Part shown: positions 51,295 to 61,390 of the stretch, piece after piece
Layout: the number at the start of each line of letters is the position of its first letter
Numbering within the stretch: position 1 is the stretch's first letter
NCBI RefSeq assembly: GCF_022678485.1
Contig: NZ_JALBYP010000021.1
Location: 186,001 to 250,000 of the forward strand
Length of the DNA stretch: 64,000 bases
DNA from: Aliiroseovarius sediminis
Lineage (GTDB): Bacteria; Pseudomonadota; Alphaproteobacteria; Rhodobacterales; Rhodobacteraceae
Direction of reading: 5' to 3'
The notes under the pieces: generated by a model
Told to the model about the DNA's origin: nothing
What the model saw: only the letters and a program-made list of their open reading frames with translations
Database searches by the model: none
Translations under genes and position numbers: made by a program

Positions 51295-51410
51295 GAAGTC
51301 GGGCGAATCTGCCTTCTCTATCGCGCTGAACAGATCATCAGGCGCCTGCGCGCCGGGGGCGTGTTGACGCCCCGCAACCGCTTGGCCCGTTGGGTCGTAG
51401 GGAGGACATA

Positions 51411-52775
51411 ATGAAACTGGGATTTTACGCAAGCGCCGCCGCGATGGCGCTGACGGCTGGCCTGACGGCAGGGACGGCGCAGGCGGATGGGCACCTGAAA
51501 TTCGCACCGGGCGAAGGGGCGTTCAGCTGGGACAGCTATGAATCGCTGAAGGCCCAGGAACTGTCGGGCCAGAAAGTGACCATTATTGGCCCGTGGCTTG
51601 GGCCAGACAAGGAACTGGTCGAAAGCGTAATCGCCTATTTCGAAGAGGCAACCGGCGCCGAGGTCGAATATTCCGGTTCGGACAGTTTCGAACAGCAGAT
51701 TGTCATCGACACCGAAGCCGGAAGCGCGCCCAACATCGCGGTTTTCCCGCAGCCGGGGCTGGCCGCCGATCTGGCCGCAAAAGGGCTGTTGTCGCCGCTG
51801 CCAGACGGAACTGCTGATTGGTTGCGCGAAAACTACGCCGCGGGTGACAGCTGGGTCGATCTTGGCACCTTCGAAGGGCCGGATGGCAACGACGCGCTGT
51901 ATGGCTTTTTCTACAAGGTCGATGTGAAGTCGCTGGTCTGGTATGTGCCGGAAAATTTCGAAGATGCGGGCTATGATGTGCCTGAGACGATGGAGGATTT
52001 GAAGGCGCTGTCCGATCAGATCGTCCAAGACGGTGAAGTGCCTTGGTGCATCGGATTGGGTTCGGGTGGGGCGACCGGCTGGCCCGCGACCGACTGGGTC
52101 GAGGACATGATGCTGCGCATCAACACGCCCGAGGAATATGACGCCTGGGTCAGCAACGAATTGCCCTTCGACGACCCCAAGGTGATCGCCGCGATCGAGG
52201 AGTTCGGCGCTTTTGCCCGCAATGACGACTATGTTTCAGGTGGGGCGGGTGCTGTGGCGACGACCGATTTCCGCGACAGCCCGCAAGGTCTGTTTGCCTC
52301 GCCGCCACAGTGTTACATGCATCGACAGGCAAGCTTCATCCCGACCTTTTTCCCGGATGGGACCGAAGTGGGGCTGGATGCTGATTTCTTCTATTTTCCG
52401 GCCTACGCCGAGAAAGACCTGGGCAAGCCGGTGCTGGGTGCGGGTACCGTTTGGGGTATCACCAAAGATTCCGAAGCAGCGCAAGCCTTCATGGATTTTC
52501 TGAAAACCCCAATCGCCCATGAAGTCTGGATGGCGCAGAGGGGTTTTCTGACCCCGCACACCGGCGTCAATACTGAGGTCTATACCGATCCGACCGTGGC
52601 CAAGATGAACGATATCCTGCTGAATGCCGACACGTTCCGCTTTGACGGGTCCGACCTTATGCCCGGTGCCATCGGGGCAGGTGTCTTCTGGACGGGCATG
52701 GTGGATTACGCGGGCGGCAAAGACGCGGGCGAGGTGGCTTCCTCGATCCAGTCGACTTGGGATTCGATCAAGTAA
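51411..52775 (+). CDS. aglE: Alpha-glucoside-binding periplasmic protein AglE
   Basis: 454-residue extracellular solute-binding protein of family 1. The signal peptide (KLGFYASAAAMALTAGL, cut after TAQA near residue 25) is followed by a mature N-terminus with GEGAFSWDSYE. In AglE-like proteins the ligands are maltose, sucrose, trehalose and related alpha-glucosides. ATG 51411 follows GGGAGG, so the frame opening at 51390 is not used. A short hairpin precedes aglF. Confidence 0.9.
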   Translation: MKLGFYASAAAMALTAGLTAGTAQADGHLKFAPGEGAFSWDSYESLKAQELSGQKVTIIGPWLGPDKELVESVIAYFEEATGAEVEYSGSDSFEQQIVIDTEAGSAPNIAVFPQPGLAADLAAKGLLSPLPDGTADWLRENYAAGDSWVDLGTFEGPDGNDALYGFFYKVDVKSLVWYVPENFEDAGYDVPETMEDLKALSDQIVQDGEVPWCIGLGSGGATGWPATDWVEDMMLRINTPEEYDAWVSNELPFDDPKVIAAIEEFGAFARNDDYVSGGAGAVATTDFRDSPQGLFASPPQCYMHRQASFIPTFFPDGTEVGLDADFFYFPAYAEKDLGKPVLGAGTVWGITKDSEAAQAFMDFLKTPIAHEVWMAQRGFLTPHTGVNTEVYTDPTVAKMNDILLNADTFRFDGSDLMPGAIGAGVFWTGMVDYAGGKDAGEVASSIQSTWDSIK

Positions 52776-52790
52776 CAGCGCGACAAAACC

Positions 52791-52817
52791 GGGGCTGGCG
52801 GTGTGATCCGCCACCCC
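52791..52817 (+). other. Intercistronic hairpin between aglE and aglF
   Basis: GGCGG (52797-52801) pairs with CCGCC (52808-52812), extended across a CT/A bulge by GGGG (52791-52794) with CCCC (52814-52817). There is no T-run, so it is more likely an mRNA-protecting structure favouring aglE than a terminator. Confidence 0.55.
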
Positions 52818-52860
52818 ATCCACCTGACAACACGTCGCCCTGGCGGCAACGGGAGGGATC

Positions 52861-53856
52861 ATGAACCAACTGCTTTTCGCTGTTTCGACGATTGTTGTGG
52901 GTGTGTTTGGCTGCGTGGCCTATTTCTATTTCTCAAACATCCTGCTGGACCGCGTGTTTCCCGCCAAGGGGCCAAACGCCGGCACCAACATCAACAAGGC
53001 CAACGCGATCCGGCCATGGTTGTTTCTTCTGCCCGCGCTTCTGGTGCTTGGTCTTTACCTTGTCTATCCGGTCTTTTCGACCTTCGTCCTGTCGCTTCAG
53101 GACACGCGCGGCAGCTTCATCGGGGGCGAGAACTACACTTGGCTTGCAGGCGACGGCAAGTTTCGCGAAAGCCTTGGCAACAACCTGTTGTGGTTGGTGA
53201 TCGTGCCTGCGGCGTCGACCTTTTTCGGGCTGGTGGCGGCGGGGCTGACGGACCGGATCAAATGGGGGTCGGTCGCGCAAAGCCTGATCTTCATGCCGAT
53301 GGCGATCAGCTTCGTCGGCGCCTCGGTCATATGGAAGTTCATCTATGACTATCGCGGTGAAAATCAGGGGGAACAGATCGGCCTTCTAAACGCGATTGTC
53401 GAAGGGCTGGGCGGCACCGCGTATGCCTGGATCACCATGCCGTTCTGGAACAACATTTTCCTGATGATTATCCTGATCTGGATTCAGACCGGGTTTGCCA
53501 TGGTCATTCTGTCCGCCGCCCTGAAGGGGATCAGCGAGGAAACAATCGAAGCGGCCTATCTGGATGGGGCATCGCCCTTGCAGATCTTTTTCAAGATCAA
53601 GATCCCGCAGATATGGGGCACCATTGCGGTGGTCTGGACGACAATTACCGTCACCGTCCTGAAGGTGTTTGACATCGTCTTTGCCATGACCAACGGCCAA
53701 TGGGGCACGCAGGTTCTGGCCAATCTGATGTATGACTGGATGTTCCGCGGGTCGCCCGATTTCGGGCGCGGGTCCGCCATCGTGATGGTGATCATGCTGC
53801 TGGTGACGCCAGTGATGATCTGGAACATCTCGAACGCACATAAGGAGAACCGCTGA
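52861..53856 (+). CDS. aglF: Alpha-glucoside ABC transporter permease AglF
   Basis: 331-residue permease with an extra N-terminal helix (MNQLLFAVSTIVVGVFGC) before the usual six; the EAA loop reads EAAYLDGASPLQIFFKIKIP near 223-242. The IRPWLFLLPALLVLGLYLVYP segment starts the canonical core. It overlaps aglG (TGATG). Confidence 0.93.
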   Translation: MNQLLFAVSTIVVGVFGCVAYFYFSNILLDRVFPAKGPNAGTNINKANAIRPWLFLLPALLVLGLYLVYPVFSTFVLSLQDTRGSFIGGENYTWLAGDGKFRESLGNNLLWLVIVPAASTFFGLVAAGLTDRIKWGSVAQSLIFMPMAISFVGASVIWKFIYDYRGENQGEQIGLLNAIVEGLGGTAYAWITMPFWNNIFLMIILIWIQTGFAMVILSAALKGISEETIEAAYLDGASPLQIFFKIKIPQIWGTIAVVWTTITVTVLKVFDIVFAMTNGQWGTQVLANLMYDWMFRGSPDFGRGSAIVMVIMLLVTPVMIWNISNAHKENR

Positions 53857-54989
53857 TGGAAATGGCTGGCACCAAATCCCGCCTGACATGGGCGGTGAAC
53901 CTGACGGTCGGGTTTCTGGTTCTTCTGTGGATCATCCCTACATTCGGCCTTCTGGTCAGCTCATTTCGCGACCGCGATGCGATTTCGACTTCGGGCTGGT
54001 GGACGGCGCTTTCGGCGTCTGAACAAAACGCCATCGTGCGCGCCGATGCGCCCGACAGCGCCAAACCCGATGGTGACGCTTGGGTGATCACGGGCAATGT
54101 GAGCGAGGGGGAAGGCGGCCAGATCACCGCCTTCGGCATCACCTCTCGCGAGCCCGTCGCCTTCGCCCCCGGCGAGGTCGCAACCCACAAGCGCGGGCAG
54201 CAGATCACGGTCGAAGCCAATGGGGATTACCGCATCACATATCCAGAAAAGCCATCAGGCAGTCGGGGCCAGCGCCTGTTCGTGCGCGCCGAGGCGCCGC
54301 CCAGCTTCACCCTGGACAATTACCGCGAGGTGCTGTTCGCCGAAGGCATGGGCAAGGCGCTTTTGAATACGCTGACCGTGACCATCCCGGCGACCATCAT
54401 CCCCATACTTGTCGCCGCCTTTGCGGCTTACGCGCTGGCGTGGATGGAGATGCCGGGCCGCGCGCTTCTGATCGCGGGCGTCGTGGGCCTTTTGGTCGTG
54501 CCGTTGCAAGTGGCCTTCATCCCGCTTCTGAAGCTGCACAACAATATCGGGATCGGGAAGGGATATCTGGGGATCTGGCTGGCCCATACCGGATTCGGCC
54601 TGCCGTTGGCGGTATTTCTTTTGCGAAACTATATGGTCGGATTGCCGGGCGAGATTATCGAAAGCGCGCGTGTCGATGGCGCCTCGGACTTTGCGATTTT
54701 TCGCAAGATCATCCTGCCCCTCAGCTTCCCGGCGCTGGCGTCGTTTGCGATCTTTCAGTTCTTGTGGGTCTGGAATGACCTGCTGGTCGCCAAGGTGTTC
54801 CTTGGCACAGGCGAAGATCAGGCCGTGATGACGGGCCGCATCGTGGACCTTCTGGGGTCGCGCGGGGGGGATTGGGAAATCCTTGCGGCGTCGGCCTTCG
54901 TGTCCATCGCGGTGCCGATTGCCGTCTTCTTCTCATTGCAACGTTATCTTGTGCGCGGCCTTCTGGCCGGCTCGGTCAAAGGGGGCTGA
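53856..54989 (+). CDS. aglG: Alpha-glucoside ABC transporter permease AglG with long periplasmic loop
   Basis: 377 residues. After the first helix (about 14-35) there is a hydrophilic insert of about 110 residues (RDRDAISTSGWW ... RLFVRAEAPPSFTLDNY) before the remaining helices, much longer than MalG-type permeases and similar in size to other AglG proteins; by topology it is periplasmic. The EAA loop is ESARVDGASDFAIFRKIILP. The C-terminus is close to the GH13 gene start (54993). Confidence 0.92.
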   Translation: MEMAGTKSRLTWAVNLTVGFLVLLWIIPTFGLLVSSFRDRDAISTSGWWTALSASEQNAIVRADAPDSAKPDGDAWVITGNVSEGEGGQITAFGITSREPVAFAPGEVATHKRGQQITVEANGDYRITYPEKPSGSRGQRLFVRAEAPPSFTLDNYREVLFAEGMGKALLNTLTVTIPATIIPILVAAFAAYALAWMEMPGRALLIAGVVGLLVVPLQVAFIPLLKLHNNIGIGKGYLGIWLAHTGFGLPLAVFLLRNYMVGLPGEIIESARVDGASDFAIFRKIILPLSFPALASFAIFQFLWVWNDLLVAKVFLGTGEDQAVMTGRIVDLLGSRGGDWEILAASAFVSIAVPIAVFFSLQRYLVRGLLAGSVKGG

Positions 54990-54992
54990 GAC

Positions 54993-56654
54993 ATGAATAC
55001 TTCGGTCGCAAACAGCGATATGACACATCTTGCCAAGGACGCCGACTGGTGGCGCGGGGCGGTGATCTATCAGATCTATCCGCGCAGCTTTCAGGATGAC
55101 AATGGCGACGGTATCGGGGACTTGCGCGGGATCACCCGCCGGCTGCCCTATGTGGCCAGCCTTGGGGTGGATGCGGTCTGGATTTCGCCCTTTTTCACGT
55201 CGCCAATGAAGGATTTTGGCTATGACGTGTCCGATTATCGGGACGTGGACCCGATGTTCGGCACGCTGGCGGATTTCGACGCGCTGGTGCAGACCGCGCA
55301 CGGACTGGGCCTGAAGGTGATGATCGACCTTGTGTTAAGCCACAGTTCCGATCAGCACCCGTGGTTCGTCGAAAGCCGGGCGGATCGCGATAATGCGCGG
55401 GCAAACTGGTATGTCTGGGCGGACGCCAAACCTGACGGATCCCCGCCCAGCAACTGGTTGTCGATCTTCGGCGGCTCGGCCTGGACGTGGGATGCGCGAC
55501 GATGCCAGTATTACCTGCACAACTTCCTTGTCTCGCAGCCCGACCTGAACTTCCACGAACCCGCCGTGCAAGAGGCGCTTTTGGACGTGGCCCGGTTCTG
55601 GCTTGACCGGGGTGTGGACGGGTTCCGGCTGGACACGATCAACTTCTATTCCCACGACGCGCTGTTGCGCGACAATCCCCCGCTGCCGCCCGAGGCGCGC
55701 AATGCCACAATCGCGCCGGCTGTGAACCCCTATAACCATCAAGAACATCTTTACGACAAGAACCGGCCCGAGACGCTGGGTTTCCTGCGCAAGCTGCGCA
55801 GTGCGATTGCCCCTTACAACGGTGCGCTGCTGGGCGAGGTGGGCGATGCCCAACGCGGACTTGAAATCTTGGGCGAATACACTGCGGGTGATGATCTGGC
55901 CCATATGTGCTATGCGTTCGAGCTTTTGTCAGGCGATCGCCCGGATGCGGCCCGCGTGGCCGAGGTCATGAACCATGTCGCACGCGTGGCCGCCGATGGC
56001 TGGGCCTGCTGGGCCTATTCCAATCACGACGTCAAACGCCATGCCACCCGCTGGTCGCTGCCACCCGAGGGGCAGAGGCTGCTGGCAACCCTTCTGATGT
56101 GCCTGCGTGGGTCGGCCTGTATATATCAGGGCGAAGAATTAGGGCTGACTGAAGCCGACGTTGCCTTTGACGATCTGCAAGACCCCTATGGCATCGAGTT
56201 TTGGCCCGAGTTCAAAGGCCGTGATGGTTGCCGCACGCCAATGGTTTGGGAGGCGTCGAACCTGAACGGAGGCTTCACCACAGCAGCGCGGCCCTGGTTG
56301 CCCGTGGCCTCGGAACATCTGGGGCGCGCGGTCGAAACGGCCGAAGCCGACGACGATGCGCTGCTTCACCACTATCGCCACGCCATCGCTCTGCGTCGCG
56401 CCCATCCCGCGCTGGCAAAAGGCACGATGGAGGATATGCGTGTCGACGGATCTGTGTTGCGCTTTCACCGCCGCATCGACGATCAGGATCTGCTGTGCCT
56501 GTTCAACTTGGGCAACACGCCGCAGACCGTGACTTTGCCCGCGGGCGCGTGGTCGATCGTCGATGCCGTGCCCGAGATGACGTTGACCACGACGAAGACG
56601 ATCACGCTGGACGGCTGGCAATCACTGGTGATGAAACCCGAAGGGGGCGAATAA
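54993..56654 (+). CDS. aglA: Alpha-glucosidase, glycoside hydrolase family 13
   Basis: 553-residue cytosolic GH13 enzyme. Barrel region I to IV are recognisable: VMIDLVLSHSS near 110-120, GFRLDTINF with nucleophile D214, LLGEVGD with acid/base E282, and SNHDVKRH near 345. A C-terminal beta domain closes the protein at the FNLGNTPQTV segment. It hydrolyses imported alpha-glucosides; the aglK start overlaps its stop (TAATG). Confidence 0.94.
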   Translation: MNTSVANSDMTHLAKDADWWRGAVIYQIYPRSFQDDNGDGIGDLRGITRRLPYVASLGVDAVWISPFFTSPMKDFGYDVSDYRDVDPMFGTLADFDALVQTAHGLGLKVMIDLVLSHSSDQHPWFVESRADRDNARANWYVWADAKPDGSPPSNWLSIFGGSAWTWDARRCQYYLHNFLVSQPDLNFHEPAVQEALLDVARFWLDRGVDGFRLDTINFYSHDALLRDNPPLPPEARNATIAPAVNPYNHQEHLYDKNRPETLGFLRKLRSAIAPYNGALLGEVGDAQRGLEILGEYTAGDDLAHMCYAFELLSGDRPDAARVAEVMNHVARVAADGWACWAYSNHDVKRHATRWSLPPEGQRLLATLLMCLRGSACIYQGEELGLTEADVAFDDLQDPYGIEFWPEFKGRDGCRTPMVWEASNLNGGFTTAARPWLPVASEHLGRAVETAEADDDALLHHYRHAIALRRAHPALAKGTMEDMRVDGSVLRFHRRIDDQDLLCLFNLGNTPQTVTLPAGAWSIVDAVPEMTLTTTKTITLDGWQSLVMKPEGGE

Positions 56655-57763
56655 TGGCCGATCTGACACTGACTGACCTCGTCAAGACCTATGGCAAGGT
56701 GAATGTCCTGCGCGACATTAATCTTGATATCCAGACCGGCGAACTGATCGTTTTCGTCGGCCCCTCGGGCTGCGGTAAGTCCACGCTGTTGCGAATGATC
56801 GCGGGGTTGGAAAAGATCACCGACGGCACGCTGAAAATCGACGGTCAGGTGGTTAACGACGTGCCCCCCAGCCAGCGCGGTATCGCGATGGTGTTCCAGT
56901 CCTATGCGCTTTATCCCCATATGACGGTGCGCGACAACATGGCCTTCGCGCTGAACATCGCCAAGAAGCCGAAAGCCGAGATCAATGCTGCGGTGGACAA
57001 AGCCGCCAAAGCCTTGCAGTTGGAATCCTATCTGGATCGTTTGCCAAAGGCGCTGTCTGGCGGGCAGCGGCAGCGCGTTGCCATCGGGCGCGCCATCGTG
57101 CGCGATCCCAAGGTCTATCTGTTCGATGAGCCGCTCTCAAACCTCGACGCCGCGCTGCGGGTCGCCACCCGGATCGAGATTTCCCAACTAAAAGAGGCGA
57201 TGCCCGACAGCACGATGATCTATGTGACCCATGATCAGGTCGAGGCGATGACGCTGGCCGACCGCATCGTGGTGCTGGCCAACAAAGGCATCGCGCAGGT
57301 CGGAAGCCCGCTGGAGCTTTATGAACGTCCCCGCACCGAGTTCGTGGCGCAGTTCATCGGCTCGCCCGCGATGAACCTTCTGCCCGGCAAGATCACCGCC
57401 ACTGGCCCGCAGACCGAAGTGACACTGGACGCAGGCGGCGTGGGGCGGGCGGACATTGCCACCACAGACGCCGATATGGGCAAACAGGTCAATCTGGGTG
57501 TGCGGCCGGAAGATTTGGTACTGACCGACAGCGACGCAATTTTTACCGGCAAGGTCGAAATCGTCGAAGCTCTGGGCGAAGTCACCTTGCTTTACCTGCC
57601 GGCCAAAATGTCGGTGGGTGAGGGGGCGGACAGCGCCAACCAGACCCACCTGCTTGCCAAACTGCCCGGTATCCATGAGCAGTTGAAAGGTCAGACCGTG
57701 GGCCTGACGGCGGACCCGTCGAAGCTGCAGATTTTCCACGACGGTGTGACGATGCGATCCTGA
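56654..57763 (+). CDS. aglK: Alpha-glucoside ABC transporter ATPase AglK
   Basis: 369-residue MalK-type ATPase. Walker [10 protein letters not shown] near 37-45, signature [14 protein letters not shown] near 136-149, Walker [11 protein letters not shown]. The C-terminal TOBE domain has IGSPAMN and LGVRPEDL. It starts at ATG 56654 (the longer frame opening at 56228 is shadow of aglA). It ends the agl operon; prfB follows after 91 bp. Confidence 0.95.
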   Translation: MADLTLTDLVKTYGKVNVLRDINLDIQTGELIVFVGPSGCGKSTLLRMIAGLEKITDGTLKIDGQVVNDVPPSQRGIAMVFQSYALYPHMTVRDNMAFALNIAKKPKAEINAAVDKAAKALQLESYLDRLPKALSGGQRQRVAIGRAIVRDPKVYLFDEPLSNLDAALRVATRIEISQLKEAMPDSTMIYVTHDQVEAMTLADRIVVLANKGIAQVGSPLELYERPRTEFVAQFIGSPAMNLLPGKITATGPQTEVTLDAGGVGRADIATTDADMGKQVNLGVRPEDLVLTDSDAIFTGKVEIVEALGEVTLLYLPAKMSVGEGADSANQTHLLAKLPGIHEQLKGQTVGLTADPSKLQIFHDGVTMRS

Positions 57764-57854
57764 CGTTTTGCCTCGGCGCGGTTCGCGCGCACCTTGCTCA
57801 TCGCCGCCCCGGTTGTTATTGCGGGGGGCAAAGTTTCGGACAGGGGACGCACCC

Positions 57855-58982
57855 ATGCGGGCAGAGGCTCAGAATAACGTTGACGCAATCGAGAAATCCC
57901 TGGCGCTGTTGCGTCAGCGGATCGGTTGGGAAACGGCGGAACATCGCTTGGAGGAATTCAACGCGATGACCGAAGACCCGGACCTGTGGAACGACCCGGA
58001 CCGTGCGCAGAAGCTGATGCGCGAACGGCAGGCGTTGATGGATTCCGTAAACACTTACAAATCGATGTCGCAGGACCTTCAGGACAATATCGACCTGATC
58101 GAACTGGGTGAGATGGAAGACGATACAGAGGTCGTCGCCGATGCCGAAGCCGCGCTTGCCGGATTGACCAAAAAAGCCGCCGCCGCCGAGCTTGAGGCGT
58201 TGTTGGACGGGGAAGCCGACGCGAACGATACTTTCCTTGAAATCAACTCCGGCGCAGGCGGCACGGAAAGCTGCGATTGGGCATCAATGCTGGCGCGCAT
58301 GTATGTTCGTTGGGCGGAAAAGCAGGGCTATAAGGTCGAATTGCAATCTGAAACCTCGGGCGAAGAGGCAGGGATCAAATCCGCCGCCTACAAGATTTCC
58401 GGCCACAACGCCTATGGCTGGCTCAAATCGGAAAGCGGGGTGCACCGGTTGGTGCGCATCTCGCCCTATGATTCTGCGGCCAAGCGGCATACGTCCTTCA
58501 GCTCGGTCTGGGTCTATCCGGTGGTGGATGACAATATCGAGATTGACGTGAACCCGTCCGATATCCGCATCGACACTTATCGGTCGTCCGGCGCGGGTGG
58601 TCAGCACGTGAACACGACGGATTCAGCGGTGCGGATTACGCACGTGCCTACGGGCATCGTGACCACCAGTTCGGAAAAATCGCAGCACCAGAACCGCGAC
58701 ATCGCCATGAAGGCGCTGAAGTCGCGGCTGTATCAGCTGGAGCTGGACCGCCGCAACGCCGCCATCAACGAAGCCCATGAAAACAAGGGGGCAGCGGGTT
58801 GGGGAAACCAAATCCGTTCCTACGTGCTGCAACCTTATCAAATGGTGAAAGACCTGCGCACCGGGCATGAAACGTCTGACACCAAAGGCGTGCTGGACGG
58901 CGATCTTGATGCCTTCATGGCTGCCGTTCTGGCGCAGGACGTGGCTGGAAAATCACGGGCCGAAGCGAACGCGGACGAGTGA
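57855..58982 (+). CDS. prfB: Peptide chain release factor 2
   Basis: 375-residue class-I release factor recognising UAA/UGA. The catalytic GGQ is at residues 248-250; the RF2 recognition tripeptide, SPF in E. coli, is SPY here ([15 protein letters not shown] near 204-218). The reading frame is continuous, with no programmed frameshift site near codon 25. ATG 57855 begins the family start [15 protein letters not shown]; the frame before it is not conserved. It is convergent with the transglycosylase gene, stops adjacent. Confidence 0.97.
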   Translation: MRAEAQNNVDAIEKSLALLRQRIGWETAEHRLEEFNAMTEDPDLWNDPDRAQKLMRERQALMDSVNTYKSMSQDLQDNIDLIELGEMEDDTEVVADAEAALAGLTKKAAAAELEALLDGEADANDTFLEINSGAGGTESCDWASMLARMYVRWAEKQGYKVELQSETSGEEAGIKSAAYKISGHNAYGWLKSESGVHRLVRISPYDSAAKRHTSFSSVWVYPVVDDNIEIDVNPSDIRIDTYRSSGAGGQHVNTTDSAVRITHVPTGIVTTSSEKSQHQNRDIAMKALKSRLYQLELDRRNAAINEAHENKGAAGWGNQIRSYVLQPYQMVKDLRTGHETSDTKGVLDGDLDAFMAAVLAQDVAGKSRAEANADE

Positions 58983-59786
58983 TCAGCCGTCGATCCGCGC
59001 CGCCATGATCGCGATCGCCTGCTGATAGACACTGGCCGCATTCCAATGTTTGATCACTTTGTAGTTGCTTTGCCCTTGCTGATAGCCTTTGCCGGGTTTC
59101 CAGCCCTTTTTGCGCAGAAAGTTGGCGGTCGACGCCAGTGCGTCGGCAAGGTTGTACAGGTCCACCCGCCCGTCGCCTGATGCGTCCACACCGTATTTTA
59201 ACGCATTTCCCGGCAGAAATTGCGTATGGCCCAATTCGCCGTGTTTTGCACCGCGAGTGTTCGCGGTGATCGTCCCTTGGTCCACAAGTTTCAGCGCGCC
59301 AATGGCGTGCGGGGTGAAAAAAGCTGGTCTGCGGCAATCATAGGCCAGCGTGGTGATCGCAGATACCACGGGTGTGTCGCCCATGAAGCCGCCAAATCCT
59401 GTCTCCATCCCGTGAATGGCCAGCAGGATACCGGCCGGCACGCCAAAGTGTTTTTCCAGCGATTGATAGAACCCGGGATTGCGCGCCTTGCGTTTGCGCG
59501 CTTGTGCGACAATCGTGTCGGCCCCGCGCACCTGCATGAATTTCGACAGCGAGTACTTAAAAGATTTCTGATTGCGGTCGGCACGGATGGTCGAGGTTGA
59601 ATATTGCGCCGCAGCCAGCGCCTGCAATCCGCGTTGTCCGACCCCTGCGGCCTTTGCGTCTTTGGCAAATCCGGCCTTCCAGCTTTCAAACCCACCACCT
59701 GTGTTGCCACAGTCAGCGCCAATCGCCATGCCGGTAAGCAGTGTAACGGCCATGCCGGTTGCAGCAAGCATTTTCAAAATAGACAT
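58983..59786 (-). CDS. Lytic murein transglycosylase (MltB-like)
   Basis: 267-residue secreted enzyme with signal peptide (ATGMAVTLLTGMAIGA, about 8-25). The SLT_2/MltB domain holds the catalytic E128 in HGMETGFGG and the conserved GELGHTQFLPGN and GWKPGKG segments. A short form with no peptidoglycan-binding domain. GAAGGAAC lies before ATG 59786, which I use instead of the longer frame from 59882. It cleaves glycan strands to 1,6-anhydro ends. Confidence 0.92.
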   Translation of the reverse strand: MSILKMLAATGMAVTLLTGMAIGADCGNTGGGFESWKAGFAKDAKAAGVGQRGLQALAAAQYSTSTIRADRNQKSFKYSLSKFMQVRGADTIVAQARKRKARNPGFYQSLEKHFGVPAGILLAIHGMETGFGGFMGDTPVVSAITTLAYDCRRPAFFTPHAIGALKLVDQGTITANTRGAKHGELGHTQFLPGNALKYGVDASGDGRVDLYNLADALASTANFLRKKGWKPGKGYQQGQSNYKVIKHWNAASVYQQAIAIMAARIDG

Positions 59787-59991
59787 AAAGAATGTTCCTT
59801 CGTTCGGCTGGCTCAATAGTATGGCTTTTGTGTGGTTGGTAAAGGCCTTGCTGGCATGATCATGGACTGAACGGCGCCGCACGAAAAACTGGGCAGGGAT
59901 CGAGACTTTAACGCATTCAGAAACTTGACGCAGGCCGCGTCTACCGCGACACTATGTCATACGCTATCATTGACGCGTGCAGGGAGGACAT

Positions 59992-60789
59992 ATGACAGAC
60001 GCACCGATCCTTGAAGCCTCGGCGCCGCCCGAGGTTCATTCCATCAGTATTCGTGACGTTTTGCAGGCCATCAAGGCCGGGATGGCGGACTTCAAACGCG
60101 CCCCAGTCTTTGGACTGTTCTTCGCCGCTTTCTATGTGGTGCTGGGCAATCTGATTTATCTGCAACTGGATGTGCTGGACCAAAGCTATTGGATCATCCC
60201 GTTGGGGCTGGGCTTTCCACTGCTCGCGCCGTTTTTGGCAGTCGGCCTGTACGAGGTCAGCCGCAGAATTGAAACCGAACAACCCCTTGATTGGGCGCAG
60301 ATATTGGGGGTCGTTTTCAGCCAGAAAGACCGACAATTCCCATCCATCGCGATGGTGATCATTATGATTTTCATGTTCTGGGTGTTCGTAGCGCATCTGG
60401 TGTTCGCCATCTTCATGGGGCTTGAGCCACTGACCAACATCACGTCGAACTGGCAGGACGCGCTTTTGAACCGCAATGGGATCACGATGCTGTTCGTGGG
60501 CACGGCGGTCGGCGCTGTGCTGTCGTTCAGCCTGTTTTCACTGACCGTCGTCAGTCTGCCGATGCTTCTGGATCGCGAGATGGACTTCATCACAGCGATG
60601 ATCTTTTCGGTGCAATCGGTGTTGTACAACCCCGTGCCGATGGTTGCGTGGGGCGCCGTGATTTCGATTGGGATGCTGGTTGCGATGTTGCCGTTTTTCC
60701 TTGGACTTTTCATCATCTTGCCGGTGCTGGGTCACGCGACTTGGCACTTGTATCGCCGGATGATGCATTTTGCAGATCAACCGGGTTGA
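59992..60789 (+). CDS. DUF2189 membrane protein
   Basis: 265 residues with an N-terminal region of about 50 residues, then about six helices grouped in pairs; ISIRDVLQAIKAGMADFKRAPVFGLFF near 18-44 and the GLGFPLLAPFLAVGLYEVSRR segment are typical of DUF2189 proteins of alphaproteobacteria. The function is unknown. GGGAGG five bases before ATG 59992 decides the start over the frame opening at 59977. Confidence 0.88.
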   Translation: MTDAPILEASAPPEVHSISIRDVLQAIKAGMADFKRAPVFGLFFAAFYVVLGNLIYLQLDVLDQSYWIIPLGLGFPLLAPFLAVGLYEVSRRIETEQPLDWAQILGVVFSQKDRQFPSIAMVIIMIFMFWVFVAHLVFAIFMGLEPLTNITSNWQDALLNRNGITMLFVGTAVGAVLSFSLFSLTVVSLPMLLDREMDFITAMIFSVQSVLYNPVPMVAWGAVISIGMLVAMLPFFLGLFIILPVLGHATWHLYRRMMHFADQPG

Positions 60790-60818
60790 GCATCCGTTTG
60801 ATAATATCCTAAAAGACC

Positions 60819-60845
60819 AAAGGCCGCCCCAAAGGCGGCCTTTTG
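60819..60845. terminator. Bidirectional terminator between DUF2189 gene and bactofilin
   Basis: A 9-bp stem AAGGCCGCC (60820-60828) with GGCGGCCTT (60834-60842), CCAAA loop, T-run at 60841-60844 on plus and A's on the other side (60811-60814 region) on minus. Suits both convergent genes. Confidence 0.85.
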
Positions 60846-60865
60846 CGTTTGTCTGAGCGCAGTGC

Positions 60866-61390
60866 TCAGCCTTTGTCAGATTTCGGTGGCTGTTGCGGTG
60901 CCGGGGCAGCCGGATGAGGGGACTTGGCACCACCCAGCGGGTCGTCCTGCCGTTGGACCGAGCCTTCGAAATGCGCGCCGCTTTCGATGGCGATTGTCTT
61001 GTGGATGATGTCGCCTTCAACGCGTGCCGATGACGTCAGACGCACTTTCAGCCCACGCAGGCGGCCGATGATGCGACCGTTGATCACGACATCGTCGCCA
61101 ACGACTTCGCCCTTCACCGTGGCGGTTTCGCCAATGGTCAGTTGATGGGCGCGGATGTCGCCTTCGACTGTGCCCTCCACCATGATGTCACCAGTCGACT
61201 TGACGTCGCCTTTGATCACAAGATCGGACGAAAGGGTAGACGCGGGCGGCTTGACCTTGGGTCCTGCCGATGTCGGTGCGGATGGAACCGCAGGTGCCGA
61301 GGACGCGGGCTTGTCGGCCTTTGCGTCGGGATGGGTTTCCTTGTCACCGGCTTTCGGACCCGGCTCGTTGATCCTGCTTTTAGAGAACAT
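60866..61390 (-). CDS. Bactofilin
   Basis: 174-residue cytoskeletal protein of the DUF583/bactofilin family. The central right-handed beta-helix (about 52-148) contains the repeats LVIKGDVKSTGDIMVEGTV and AHQLTIGETATVKGEVVGDD; flanking tails are Pro/Ala/Lys-rich and disordered. Bactofilins polymerise and often position cell-wall enzymes. Its start lies 11 bp inside the end of the M23 gene, strongly suggesting a functional pair. Confidence 0.94.
   Translation of the reverse strand: MFSKSRINEPGPKAGDKETHPDAKADKPASSAPAVPSAPTSAGPKVKPPASTLSSDLVIKGDVKSTGDIMVEGTVEGDIRAHQLTIGETATVKGEVVGDDVVINGRIIGRLRGLKVRLTSSARVEGDIIHKTIAIESGAHFEGSVQRQDDPLGGAKSPHPAAPAPQQPPKSDKG

Noticed and set aside
57855-58000. Programmed frameshift in prfB
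   Set aside because: The early codons are continuous in one frame and no in-frame UGA occurs, so the E. coli-type site is absent.
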